DNA from: Tulasnella sp. 424
Taxonomy: Eukaryota; Basidiomycota; Agaricomycetes; Cantharellales; Tulasnellaceae
Assembly: GCA_019633425.1 (NCBI GenBank)
Contig: WSUB01000024.1
Coordinates: 248,001-312,000, forward strand
Length of the DNA stretch: 64,000 nucleotides
Direction of reading: 5' to 3'
The translations under genes and the position numbers were made by a program. Numbering within the stretch: the first letter of the stretch is position 1; every line of letters starts with the position of its first letter. Shown here piece by piece: positions 1 to 11,710 of this stretch. Below the pieces are notes generated by a model. That model had not been told where the DNA came from. It saw only the letters and a program-made list of their open reading frames with translations, and ran no database searches.

Positions 1-894
1 GATGGCTCGAGACCGTTATCGGCTAAGAAGAAGCCGACGCTCATCAGAAACCTCGGTGGGACGAACTCTCCTAAAGGTTTGTTTTCTGCGTTCTGGCCTT
101 GCGTCGAATTATTCGCTGATTGAAATTCCATGACAGTCGTTGGCGACATGAAATGGAATCCAAAGACTTTGAAGTGGGAGGGCAACGATTCTATCTTGAA
201 GGAATTCGAGCTCTCTTCGTCGAGTCGGCCAGCTCTCATCACCCATCTCACCGGATCATCAGTGGGAGGTCTCACGTCCCCTCCAGGCACGTTCTCGTCG
301 CTCATGAGTGGCGCTCGTGTCGTAGGTGAAATGATGTTCGACCCCATCCGGATGTGTTGGATCTCAACCAAGGGCGAGGAGGAGGATCCCTTCGCGTCGA
401 TGGACGAAATGGGCGACGACGAGGACGATTGGGATGCGGATGGCAAAGGAGGGACGATCCGCGCCCTTGTGACAACGGCTGCCGGACCTGGCAGCACCAC
501 TGCAACGTCGTCTGTGAGGCGGGACAGCGGGCTCTCGAGTGAGGAAGGCAGCCCAGCTCGCTCTCATCGTGGCAGCCATGGTCGGTCAGCATCGGAAAGC
601 GACAACGAATCCATCACTGGAGGTGGTGGTCGAAGCTCATCCCTCGGCGGTCCCATGCTCACCATCAACGAGCATGAGGATGGAACATTCCCAGTTCCAA
701 GGGATCTTGTCACTGCCTGCGCCGTTGCGGAGGACCGGCATCGTTCCGAGATGCGTGGATGGCACGCTGCTACATCTACCACCGCGCGTCGCCGTGTTAG
801 CGTTCGAAACGCCCCTCCAGTCGCCCCAGAATCCGAAGAGCCGGATCGTTCCTACCTTTGGGACATTCGGGCACTCGCCACTCGAAATCTTTGA
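1..894 (+). CDS. BYR4: Byr4/Bfa1-type two-component GAP subunit, 3' part
   Basis: This is the C-terminal part of a Byr4 (fission yeast)/Bfa1 (budding yeast) type protein, which with Cdc16/Bub2 forms the GTPase-activating complex that restrains septation or mitotic exit at the spindle pole. The 5' end lies outside the window. Two exons are visible, 1-76 and 137-894, joined over a 60-nt GT-AG intron (77-136); the exon 1 frame reads ...KKKPTLIRNLGG. The exon 2 start VVGDMKWNPKTLKWEGND, the block GARVVGEMMFDPIRMCWI followed by an EEEDPF acidic stretch, and the late HRSEMRGW motif are signatures of the Byr4 C-terminal region as I know it. The middle is acidic and Ser-rich, as expected of a regulated scaffold. 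The stop is TGA at 892-894. Assignment is by motif recognition only. Confidence 0.82.
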
Positions 895-1230
895 ACTGCA
901 TTTTGAAGTAGCCGCTTCCCTTCGTTCACAATAAACTCCCTTTTACTCGGACTTTATTCCCTTATTTACATCGCTCTTTATTCTTGTTTCCCCTCAACCT
1001 AACCACACTCGTTTATCGCTATGCTCTCTACATCTGATCCCTCACTCTTTCTTCTTAACTCTGTACCTCGCGCTGTGTCGTTTACTGCTCGTTCCCGCTA
1101 CACTCTCCGTGTTATGACCTTCATGTATCTCCATGCCCTTAGCTCGTTTCCTTCGTTCTTCGGATGGTAATCAACTCTTTTAATTCTATAGACGATGGAA
1201 TCGTGCTGGCCGAGTGAGCTCTCGTTACAA
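895..1230. other. Convergent 3' region between BYR4 and F-box copy A
   Basis: AT-richer, pyrimidine-rich on the + strand, without gene-like ORFs. It holds the 3' UTRs of two converging genes. The last 90 or so bases belong to the block that is duplicated downstream of F-box copy B (near 3665-3750). Confidence 0.5.
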
Positions 1231-3087
1231 CTAAAACTCTCCACTCTCGAAGCGGAGGACACCTTGACCCAGGATAATCTTGATCTTTTGGAACAACGAA
1301 TGTTCCTGAGAGTCATAGCTGGAATTATCTACGAAGACTTTGCCTGTGTAAGGTAGCCGTAATGTCTGGAGTCTTGGCGCGGTTTGAACTTCGCTGGCTG
1401 CTCCATCTGGGCTACGTAGATTGTACCGAGGTTCGAGAAGCTTCAGAAGATCCTCTGCATCGACGGTTCCATCGAATACCTCGAATTCCCGGAGACCCGG
1501 AAACGGCCAACAATCCTTTTGTGCACCTCCGCCCCCGTTCGGGGCGTGGATTGGCGCGGACATCCATTCTAAGAAGGGCTTGATATCATGCACAGCCATG
1601 ACCCTCAGAGTCTCCACTTGGGGGAGGACCGCAAAATCCGAGGGAAATGATGGGCGGGGTCGACTGCGGAAGTGAACGGTGAGTTTGACGCTGTCCGGTA
1701 GGGATGGTAAGGCACTTTGGCAAAACCATGGGCCCCAAGGAACAGTGGCCGGGCCTTTGAACTTCAGATGTAGGGCGAACTGCTGGTCTTTGTCGTAGAC
1801 CGAAGCGACCTCGATATTTTCACCAATTCCGATCGTTACGACGACAAGCAGGTGTTGCAAGGCTCGTAAAGGGCCTTGGGCTCGACTCAAGAGCGTCCTT
1901 CCGGCCAACTGTAACCTCCGTACCACTTGCTCATCCATGATTGGGCCCAGATCAATAGTTATCTGCTTAGTGGGACATGCTTCCAGGTTTTCAATGATGT
2001 AGACGAGGACGTGTGAAGTAGACGACGCGAGATGAAGGACCTCCAACTCCGGAAGAGGGATAGGAACCGCTTGGCCAGCGGTGACCGTCGCATCCTCAAT
2101 AGCACAGCCCTTGATTTCTAGTGTAGAGAGTCGGGGACAACGTAGCAATATCTCAACGAGGTCGATTACAGGCGAGTCGAGGCCCATTTTTTTGATTTTC
2201 AGACAGCGTAGTCCTGCGAATATCGGTGACGTCCAACGAACGGGCAGTTCGAGAATCCAGATGTTTTCCAAAAGGGGTGCTTGAGAAGCGAAGAGGTCTA
2301 TCGGAAGTAGAACGGATTCTGATGGGGTAGTCGTGAAGAATAATAAGTGTGCTGTCCGTAGGGCAGGTGCTGGAGTGGTGGCCAAATAGTCAAAGCAATC
2401 CAGCGGAAGATCCAGATCAACGGCCCAACAGCGCGAGAGCGTCGGTACTGCAAGCTCCCTGAATGTTTCCCGATCAACCCCTTTCCAACCCATCCTACAG
2501 TGAACGGAAAGAGCGGCGTTTTGCGCTCTGGCGAGGTGTTGCTCGATGGTTGTGCGGGTGCCGGCAAAGTCGATGACCGACCACAAAGCCGGCGTTGCTT
2601 CGATCAACTTGTTCCATCCGGCGCACACCAGACGCATGTCACTGAGAGTGCGGTAGTAGTCTGATGGGAGGAGGTCTTGAACAACGCATGCGACGATCGC
2701 GATGAGGATCTCCTCAGGAGTTAGGTTGATTGTGGAACCACTGTTGTGGGCTATCCGTCTTTCCAGCGGAAGGTCTTCAATCTGACGACGTTGTTTGAGG
2801 CAGTCGAGATCAGTCGATAGAGACTCCACCAACACCGGAAATGCTGCCTGGAAAGTTTCCAATGTTTTGCGAAGGTAGTCTTCGTCGATACATCTTTTCT
2901 GGCAGATGTAGCTTGAGAGGCGTAATAATGTCAATTACGCCACCCAGGTGTAAGGAGCCAGGTTCGCTTACCACAAGGATTCATTTAGTCCGCACGGACC
3001 ACCACAAGGCTTCAGCAATTCGGTTAGGTACTGGTTTGCGTTCTGAAGAGACTCCCGATGGGCAGTAAGAGCGAAGGCTCCTTTCAT
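1231..3087 (-). CDS. F-box-like/LRR-like protein, tandem copy A
   Basis: I model two exons: 2972-3087 and 1231-2911, with a 60-nt intron (2912-2971, GTAAGC...CAAG) that leaves phase 2 and restores the frame, giving 598 residues. The start is at 3087 (MKGAF), upstream of the long ORF, because the same short first exon is conserved in copy B. The N-terminus is helical with a heptad-like stretch (LSTDLDCLKQRRQIEDLPLE). Residues after about 95 form an F-box-like motif (INLTPEEILIAIVACVV, then MRLVCAGWNKLIEATPALWSVI). The rest has irregular leucine-rich repeats, such as LLRCPRLSTLEIKGCAIEDA. This is the usual layout of the expanded Agaricomycete F-box families, thought to act as substrate receptors of SCF ubiquitin ligases; the substrate is unknown. 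Copy B is very similar along its whole length. Confidence 0.8.
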
Positions 3088-3752
3088 ATTGTTCCAACGA
3101 CAAGTCCGGCCGCCACGTTGATTGGTTTATGAGCAGTAGCTGTTTAGCGTCCGGCTTGTGAGGGAAATGGTTTGTCGCTCTGTGGGCGAAAGCTGTTTGG
3201 TGCAGGGTTGTTTGTCTAGTCAATGCAGGTTTAAGTACGGCGCAGGTCTTCCCTGGATTGGCCTGTGTCAGAATACAATACTCAGCGATGCGCCAATCGA
3301 CTAATTTATATCAGATAATTACCTGTCAGAATAAAATACTACGAGACAGAGAACGGGTCAGGACAGGTGCGAGAAGGCAAGGAAAGAAAGGGGCATAGCT
3401 CAGCGATGCGGCACTCGACTGAGGGATCCGTACACGCAGAGTTCTACGATATAAGAGGAAAGTACGAGTCCAGGCGGATGGAGAATCAGACCAACATAAT
3501 ATGCAAACAAACATTAAGAACGGACGAGTCGAGAGAGAAACAACAGTCGAGGGATTAAGCGCCGGTCTCGGCGCCGACAGCCTCAAGGTCCGCCTTGCCT
3601 CTTGCCTTATAGCGAAGGGCGTGCTAACGTGGTTCGAAGTGATGGTTCTGATGACCTTTCAGTAGCTCGCTTCCTTCGTTCTTCAGATGGTAATCAATTC
3701 TTTAATTCTATAGAAGATCGAACCGTGCGGGCGGAGTGAGCTCTCGTTACAG

Positions 3753-5800
3753 CTAGAACTCCCCACTCTCGAAGTGAAGGACACCTTGACCCAGGATAAT
3801 CTTGATCTTTTGGAACAACGAATGTTCATGGGAGTCATAGCTGGAATTATCTACGACAACTTTACCTGTGTAAGGTAGCCGTAATGTCTGGAGTTTTGGT
3901 GCAGTTTGAACTCCACTGGCGGCTCCATGTGGACTACGTAGATTGTACCGAGGTTCGAGAAGATTCAGAAGATCCATTGCATCGACGACGGTTCCGTCGG
4001 ATATGTATAATTCCCGGAGACCCGGAAACGGCCAACAATCCTTTTGTGCACCTCCGGCCCCGTTCGGAGCGTGGATTGGCATGGACATCCATTCTAAGAA
4101 GGACTTGATATCATGCACAACCATGACCCTCAGAGTCTCCACTTGAGGGAGGACCGCAAAATCCGAGGGAAATGATGGGCGGGGTCGACTGCGGAAGTGA
4201 ACGGAGAGCTTGACGCTGTCCGGTAGGGATGGTAAGGCACTTTGGCAAAACCATGGGCCCCAAGGAACAGAGGCCGGGCCTCTGAATTTCAGATCCAGGG
4301 CGAACTGCTGGTCTTTGTCGTAGTCCGAAATGACCCTGATCTTTTCACAACTCGCGATCGTTACAGCGACACTCAGGCGTTGCAAGGCCCGTAAAGGGCC
4401 TTTGGCTCTCATCAAGAGCGCCCTTCCAGCCGACTGTAACCTCCGTGCCAGTTGCTCATCCATGATTAAGTCCAGAGAAATGGTTATCTGTTTGGTCGGA
4501 CAAGCTTCCAGATTTTCAATGATGTAGACGAGGACGTCTGAAGTGGACGACGTGAGATGAAGAACCTCCAACTCCGGCAGCGGGATAGGAACCGCTTCGC
4601 CCGCGGCGACCGTCGCATCTTCGATGGCACAGCCCTTGATTTCTAGTGTGGAGAGCCGGGGACAACGTAGCAAGATCTCGACGAGGTCTGTTACAGGCGA
4701 GTTGCCGCTGATATCGCTGATTTGCAGACAGCGTAATCCTGTGAATATCGGTGAGGTCCAACGAACGGGCAGTTCGAGAATCCAGATGTTTTCCAAAAGG
4801 GGAGCTTGAGAAGCGAAGAGGTCGATCGGAAGTAGAATGGATTCTGACGGGGTAGTCGTGAAGAATGATAGGTGTGCTGTCCGCAGGGCAGGTGCTGGAG
4901 TGGTGGCCAAATCGTCAAAGAAATCCAACGGAAGATGCAGATCAACGGCCCAAGAGCGCGAGAGCGTCGGTACTGCAAGCTCCCTGAATGTTTCCCGATC
5001 AACCCCTTTCCGACGCATCCTGCAGTGAACGGAAAGAGCGGCGTTTTGCGCTCTGGCGAGGTGTTGCTCGATGGTTGTGCGGGTGCAACCGGCAAAGTCG
5101 ATGACTGACCACAAAGCCGGTGTTGCTTCGATCAACTTGTTCCATCCGGCACACACCAGGCGCATGTCACCGAGAGTGCGGTAGTAGTTTGATGGGAGAG
5201 GGTCTCGAACAACGCATGCGACGATTGTAATGAGGATCTCCTCAGGAATTAGGTTGATCGTGGTAACACCGTTGTGGGCTATCCGTCTTTCCAGCGGAAG
5301 GTCTTCAATCTGACGACGTTGTTTGAGGCAGTCGAGATCAGTCGATAGAGACTCCACCAACACCGGAAATGCCNNNNNNNNNNNNNNNNNNNNNNNNNNN
5401 NNNNNNNNNNNNNNNNNNNNNNNNNNNNNNNNNNNNNNNNNNNNNNNNNNNNNNNNNNNNNNNNNNNNNNNNGGAAGGTCTTCAATCTGACGACGTTGTT
5501 TGAGGCAGTCGAGATCAGTCGATAGAGACTCCACCAACACCGGAAATGCCGCCTGGAAAGTTTCCAACGTTTTGCGAAGATAGTCTTCATCGATGTATCT
5601 TTTCTGGCAGATATAGCTTGAAAGGAGACGGAGCGTAATAATGTCAATTATGCCATCCAGCTATAAGGAGCCAGGTTCGCTTACCACGGGGATTCATTTG
5701 ATCCGCATGGGCCACCACAAGGCTTCAGCAATTCCGTTAGATACTGGTTTGCTTTCCGAAGAGACTCCCGATGGGCAGCAAAGGTGAAGGCTCCTTTCAT
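3753..5800 (-). CDS. F-box-like/LRR-like protein, tandem copy B (contains N-gap)
   Basis: Paralogue of copy A with the same two-exon structure: 5685-5800 and 3753-5616, intron 5617-5684 (68 nt). Exon 2 is interrupted by 99 N. The 78 bases before the gap (5296-5373) recur after it (5473-5550), so as written the protein shows the AFPVLVESLSTDLDC region twice around 33 unknown residues. Removing the gap and one repeat deletes 177 nt (59 codons), keeps the frame and gives about 600 residues, matching copy A (598). I therefore treat the repeat and gap as an assembly artefact and the gene as intact. The F-box-like block (INLIPEEILITIVACVV) and the LRR-like region are retained. The function is inferred only from the family. 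Confidence 0.75.
5374..5472. other. Assembly gap (99 N) flanked by 78-nt identical sequence
   Basis: The bases are N at 5374-5472. Sequence 5296-5373 equals 5473-5550. This is the usual look of two contig ends that overlap but were scaffolded with a positive gap. Confidence 0.9.
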
Positions 5801-6253
5801 GTTGTTCCAAAGACAAGTCCAACCGCCAAGTCGATTGATTTACGAGCAGTGGCTGTTTTGCGTCCCGAGGGAAATGGATTGTCGCGAGCTGAATGGAAGT
5901 TGTTTGCAAGCCTTTGTTTGTCTGGATAGTGTCAAGCTTAAGTGCGCCCGCCAATGGAGCCCTCCGAGCAAAGTCCAACGAAAAGTTCCTCTTGAAGGCC
6001 TAGAGGCACTCCCTGCCACCTGCTTGCGGCGAGGGGCCGGTTCACGTTGCTAGAAATGATCGTTGTAATGACCTTTAAGCTTAGGAAATAGTATCTCCTC
6101 AAGAAACGATATGGGAAGAAAGACTAATGAAACAGAGCAATGAAAACGACAAAAGAAGACTAGATCACTCTTCATCAGTATCTGAAAGGAATTCTTTACT
6201 TTTACTGCAGCGGAGCCTTCAGTATTGATCAAGATGGATTGAGAACGCACTCA
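5801..6253. other. Spacer between F-box copy B and CTR9
   Basis: The left part (to about 5985) is duplicated 5' flank of the F-box gene. The rest is the presumed 3' UTR side of CTR9. No gene seen. Confidence 0.5.
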
Positions 6254-9200
6254 CTATTCCGTTTTCCGCCGTTTACGATTGTCCTGTTCCTCGTCGCCAT
6301 CTTCTTCATCCTGAACGACCCTCTTCTTGGTTCGGGACTGAAATCGGTCTTGCGTGAGTATGCATGGCATCATGGCATTGGTCATCTGATTGCACACACC
6401 TTCTTTTGCCGCGGCTTTTCTTCACCATCCGAAGGGTCCGCCGTCATTGGTTCGTCCCCATCTTCATCGAGATTCTTCTTTCGACGTGGACCACGGCGCT
6501 TCTTGGGTGGTGCGTCTTCCTCGCCACTCAAACCTTCCTCGACCTTGGCCTTCTTAGCTGTGGACTTGCGACGCGCTTTGCGGTCTTCATCGTCGTCGGA
6601 GTCCGCTCTGTATGATTCCATAAGTTGCCGAGTCAACTCGCGTCGTTCCAAGGTAGCTTGACGTCGGGCCTCCTCATCCTTTTGCTTTTTCTCGAGTTCA
6701 ACTTCCTATTGATGATTGCGCAATAGTAAGATTTTGCGGAGTACGCGCAGTGCCGGACCAACCTGGATTGCACGCAGACGCTCGGCTTCCTCTTCTCTAG
6801 CTTTCCTTGCTGCTTCCACTTGAGCCGCGTTTTCACGCTCATACTCGTATTGTCGAGAAAGATGATTTTCCGCTTTCCGCAGCAGGCTTTCGCCATATTT
6901 CCTCCGCTGATCAGCGAGGTCCTTGCTGTACGGGAGAGCCTTGCTTTCATCCGAGGCCAAGGAATTGAAGAGTCTGGACACACCGACGGCCGTATTAGTG
7001 TTTAGTTACCAAACGAGGGACTACACAGAGGTCCTCACTTTTGGGCATGCTTTGCATGTTCGATTGCCATTTCGAGATCTGACGAAGTGCGTTTTGACAA
7101 ATCCTCAACTGACACCATCATTTCCAAAGCTTTCTGTTCAATCATGGCTATATTGTATAGTATTGACTTGTCGTGAGGCTGCAGATGCAATGCCTGGACA
7201 TCTTACGAATTAGCATCAAGAAAACGAACGATCACGAGTCACTCACAGATTCGCCGTACTTGAGTGCCATCTTCATGGAAGAGAAGGATTTATCCTTGTT
7301 GGCTTTGGCGTACCATGATCGGCAAAGATATAAAAGTGTTGCAGAATTTGTACCATGATAGAAACGATGCGATGCAGTCTCATACTAGAGGGGTAGCCAA
7401 TTAGTACGCCTGAAGCAACGGACCAAGGGAAGTACTTGCACTCTCAATCGCTCGCTCGAAGTCGTCCCGAACGAAGTAGCAGTGGCCCATGTTGACGTAC
7501 ACACTCCCATCATTCAGCGACTCTTTGACCTTGGTCAGCGCAGCCAGGGCTTCTCGAGCGTTTGCTTTGGCCCTCGTGTCATTTATCGGCTTGCCGGGGC
7601 CCCAAGAGTCCAGGAGATCTTCCGCGACGATCATAGCGAGTCCTTGAGCAGCCACCGCACATGAAGGATCATGGGTAAGAGCGTTGCTGAAGCTCGTTGC
7701 CGCCCGTGTGAAGGTCTTCATGCGTTCTGCTTGAGCCTCGTCGGTCCGTTGCCGACCTTCTCGACCAGCATGGTGCATGAACCAACCATAGGCGCAAAGA
7801 TTGTAAACGTCGTTCGGATTTTGCTTAAGACTGGCAGAAGTGAAATCGGCGCCCTCTTTGTATCGACTGCAGTTGTAGAAGAACCACGTATAGAAGGCTC
7901 GGGTGTTAAAGTCGCGAGGGTCGGCCTCCAATGCTTGTTTGATCCATTGGTGGGCTTCATCGTGTCGGCTCAAACCAGTCAACATCCGTGCACGTGCGAT
8001 CTTGGCTAAACCCGCCGACATATTAGGAAGAACGCCACAGAAACCTCAACCAAGGACTCACCATCGATGTATTCAGGATGTTTCCCCAGCAACTTCTCAT
8101 ATGCTTCCCGGGCCTTGTTAGAGTCTCCTTGTTCCTCGTAAACACGAGCCAAGTTGTACATGATTGTCGATATCATGCTATCCGATTCGGCGGTGGCGGT
8201 TGCTGCACTGGTTATAGCGTCTTCATACAATGCTTGGGCCTGGGTGAGATCACCCTCCAGATGCGTCACGACGCCAAGATTGTTCAGGAGCCTTGGATCC
8301 ACTGGCTCCCCAGGATTTTGCGCTACTCGTATCCTAGACGCCTCGCGATAAGCCCTCGCGGCGCGGTCCAAGTTCTCGTTCTGCCAGAGAGCAGCAATGT
8401 CGACGTGAATATCTGGGTCATCTCCAAGGTAACGAAGCGCTTTGTTTTTGCTGGCGCCCACCACTCGGCCCAGTTTGTCGAAAATGTCCCGTGCCTTCTT
8501 TCGATCAGCTGCTGCGTCCGCACTGGAGTAACTCGGTCCCGGATTGGAGCAAATGGAAGCCAACATTATGTTGGCTTCAACGCAATCCCCCTTCTGGGCG
8601 AGCGCCGTGTCCAAGGAGTGAACAGCTGCAGGAATTTCATCTAAGACAGGAGCAGAAGTGAATATAGTGTCATCTTTCTTCGGTGGGTGGCTCCACGTAC
8701 CATGTAGTAGATGCATTTGCGCTTTACCAATCCAAGCCAGAACTTTTGTTGGCGCACTCTCCGTAGCGTAGGTGTAATGACGTAACGCAATCTTCGTTTT
8801 GCCGAGGTCCTGACAAGCGCGAGCGGCTCTAATATGCCCATCGGCAAGTACAGCCAGCGTATCGGAAAACTGGATTGCTCTTTCCGCTAGTTTTAGGGAC
8901 TTCGTGAGGGGTATGAGTTAATGCACTGTGAGAATAATGGGGATCGTACGCACGCGGTCAGAATGACCTTGCCGCTGAAGAACTTCAGCCACGGCACTTG
9001 CGGCAGCCGCTCCGACACTGGTCAAAGTTGCTGCCTTGAAGACCGACGTAAGAAGTTTGGAGCCTTGGACAAAGCTTTGCTGGCGGTCCTCCTGGGGAAC
9101 ATCATCACCGGCCTCTTTGCTGAAATTCATGTGATACAAGCCCAAGAGAAGGTTGGCTGCCGTATTTCCAGGATCCTATGAGTTTTAAACGACGAATATT

Positions 9201-10188
9201 GAATGTAGCTGCTCCAGCCCTTAGTTATATTCACGTACCACCTCAACGCTTCGCTCCCAGGCCATCCTAGCTCGTTCTTTATCTTCCAAAGCCCAGAAGC
9301 ACAAACCAATTCCAACCCGGGGGTCGGGTTTGCAGTCAGGCCGTAATTGGAGCACCATTTGGAACAACCGTAATGCTTCCCGGTACTGTCGCTGCGTATA
9401 CATAAATCTCGCCTAAAGATATTGTCGTAAATAATGTGAACACTCTGTCGGGCACAGCAGACCCACTTTACCCAAAAGCGCGACGATGTTGTGAGGGCTT
9501 TTTGAAAGCACACCGTCGAATGCTTGCAAAGTTTCGTTGCCTTGTCTTGATGCGAACGCTAAAGTGCCGCGAGTGAGGTACCCAAGGATTTCTGTCGAGC
9601 CTCCAATTCCACCGCCGGCCTTCGATGCAGCGTTAACATATCCCGTTGCCTCGGCTATGTATTCTGAACGTGTTTTCTTGGACGACAGTTTGTCTTGTTC
9701 TACAGTGCCAAAGGTTATAAAAGCGAAGACGGATTTGTGGTTATTCAGCACCCACGAACTTGGTCGTCTGGCAAGACGAACTTCGGTGCTTGTCGAGCGT
9801 AAGACAGTGATAGATTGGCCTGTAGATAGTACAACGGGGGAAGTTCCTGGTCTTTTCTTTCTTCCTTAAACTCTATGGATAGCAACAGTTTTAGGACCCA
9901 GACTCTTCGGACGTTTAAAGGCCACTCACTCTGGATGCTTTCCTCGGCTAAGGCACGAGCTTTGTCAAGATGACCCCGTCTCCAGTATTCTTGAGCTATA
10001 TGAGTACATTCCCTTGCACGAACATCCGATTCCTTGACGCATCCTCGAAGATACTCGAATTCCTCGTCTTCCAAGGGTAAGTTGTCCAAATCCACCTCAA
10101 TCTGCTCGCTGTTGCCGAGCATGAGCTCAAGCGTTCGCGAGGAAGATCCTTGAGGCGTAGGTGACCGAGAACCTTCATATCCGGCCAT
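6254..10188 (-). CDS. CTR9: Ctr9, TPR subunit of the Paf1 transcription elongation complex
   Basis: Ctr9 is the TPR scaffold of the Paf1 complex, which travels with RNA polymerase II and promotes H2B ubiquitylation and H3K4/K36 methylation. Thirteen exons keep the frame throughout: 9930-10188, 9756-9872, 9467-9699, 9239-9412, 8954-9175, 8701-8899, 8062-8640, 7440-8005, 7247-7384, 7039-7193, 6763-6973, 6400-6705, 6254-6337. They give 1080 residues, close to yeast Ctr9 (1077). Recognised blocks are VDLDNLPLEDEEFEYLR at the N-terminus, PDPRVGIGLCFWALEDKERA, many TPRs (for example YVNMGHCYFVRDDFERAI), and a C-terminal charged tail with a coiled coil and KR/DE-rich stretches. The start at 10188 (MAGYEG) is chosen over an upstream in-frame ATG at 10302. 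The intron at 7385-7439 has a GC donor. Function is from the family; exon joins are inferred. Confidence 0.93.
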
Positions 10189-10552
10189 TTTGTCGCGACG
10201 CAGAGGACAAGACGAGAGAGAATGCGAAAGGACGAAATCGCCGGTCCAGAAAGCAAGGTTGGTTGGAGAGCCAAACTTTGGCAAGCTTCCCACACTCTCC
10301 ACCGACCAGGAAGGCGTGCCTGTGGCACCGCTTTAATCGTCCCCAGAAGTCTCGCACTCCTATTCCCGTGTCATCTATCCGTTTCAAAGGTTATATGACT
10401 AGTAAAATTCGCTGGTACACAGCGGGAGCAGAGACGGCGTCAACCACGATCAAATACCCTCTGCAACGACAGCACGAGGAATAAGGTCATGTATCAGTCG
10501 ACACCAAATGTAACCTCATCATAGATGAAGAAAGAGATGGGTGAAACTGTAT
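10189..10552. promoter_or_regulatory. CTR9 upstream region
   Basis: 5' region of CTR9 between its start and the GNAT remnant. No TATA-like element or other site that I can support. Confidence 0.35.
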
Positions 10553-11160
10553 CTATGCGAGATTCTTCTCTAGGAGGGCAGCACAGCAGTACTCCTCCAG
10601 AACTCCGCAGGCTAGAGCATCCCTCAGAGGATATTTTCCCTATTTTTGGTACTGTTGGTATCCCATTCTTTGATACCTTCGTACACTCTCACCCAAGGTG
10701 GGAGTGTTCAAGGTAACATTGGCAGCTCCTAAGCCCGCAGCTGTTCGCTCCAGCTCCCGAATCGCGGCCTCCTCGATACTTTTCCATGCATACCGCGGGT
10801 AGATGAACAAGGATGCAATCTCTGCTCAATTTGCGGTCTTGGGCGGTGAAGCTCGTAGGTCAGCCAATGTTGGATGGGATGGGTCGAAGAGATTCAAGGC
10901 TATCATCCCAGTGGATTCGGTAACCCTCGTTGCCGTACGAAGATGGATAAACCAGATGGATCTGGTTCGACTTCAGATTTCTTCTATCCAGGTTGGAATG
11001 TGCTCCTCGCTCCAACTGCAAGCTACCCGCTGGTCCTTTAAACTTTGAAATCTGCTTCGGAAGGCTCCGGTTCGACGACCGATTGCCTCAAGTAGTGGGA
11101 AAGGGGTTTACTTCACCCCGCGGGGTCAGCAAGGCATTTGTCTCGTTGCTGATAACTACG
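10553..11160 (-). pseudogene. GNAT N-acetyltransferase pseudogene
   Basis: On the minus strand the pieces read as a decayed copy of the GNAT gene at 37.6 kb. In order they are: NALLTPRGE near 11130 (compare EALLTPQGE), PEPSEAD near 11075, LKDQRVACSW...IPTWIEEI near 11000-11040, IWFIHLRTATRV near 10940-10960, TGMIALNLFDPS near 10900, then LFIYPRY...EEAAIRELER near 10740-10800 and RRYQRMGYQQYQ near 10640. Reading this path meets at least three in-frame stops and frame changes, so it cannot make the full enzyme. The terminal codon matches the intact gene's (near 10553). The likely first exon is not found. It points away from the orphan membrane gene remnant that follows. Confidence 0.8.
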
Positions 11161-11710
11161 AACGTCACAGAGAAGTTGGACAAACCGAACGAACCAATCA
11201 TAACGCATAGCTTACATACCCCGCTGAAAGCTTTGAACGGTACGCCCGACCATCTGCGCACGACATCGCTGGGCATGGTATCGACGTTGGCAAGTTCCGA
11301 GTTGATCACGGACTTGAGCGACCCGACGTGAATAGAAAGGTATTAAAACCCATGCAATCGTCTCGGTACGATTCGATGAGTTTGACAACGAGTGGTCGTT
11401 CGAGGCGCCTTCGGGATTATTGTGATCGCTAAAACATTCAAAGGGTGCGCGAACAAACATCGCAGTTCACCTCAACGATGCGGAGTAATTTCAACCCCCG
11501 ACGGCTTACGGCTCCGAATTCCCCAATAGGAGTGTACATTTTGCACCTATTGGGTCATTTTCTTCGACCCTACCTAAGTATGCCGTTATTCGTCGGATGA
11601 TGGATGACGATAGCTCCCAAGCCTTCCCATGAGCATTTTAAGCGTCAACATCAGTCAGAGCTCTGTTTGCCCTCAATTCCTTCCTTGACACCGAATCAGG
11701 GGCGAGCAGG
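11161..11710. other. Spacer between divergent GNAT and orphan-family remnants
   Basis: No gene recognised. The inverted motif TGCACCTATTGGG/CCCCAATAGGAGTGTACA at about 11521-11552 gives a possible hairpin of unknown meaning. Confidence 0.3.

Larger units (their letters stand above)
1135..5985. repeat. Tandem segmental duplication carrying F-box copies A and B
   Basis: Unit A (about 1135-3225) and unit B (about 3661-5985) are direct repeats covering 3' flank, whole gene, intron and 5' flank. For example, AGCTCGTTTCCTTCGTTCTT near 1141 recurs as AGCTCGCTTCCTTCGTTCTT near 3665, and the 5' flank around 3110 matches that around 5830. Divergence is mostly single-base, with a few small indels, so the duplication looks recent. 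The 3226-3660 spacer is unique and holds no gene that I recognise. Confidence 0.8.
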
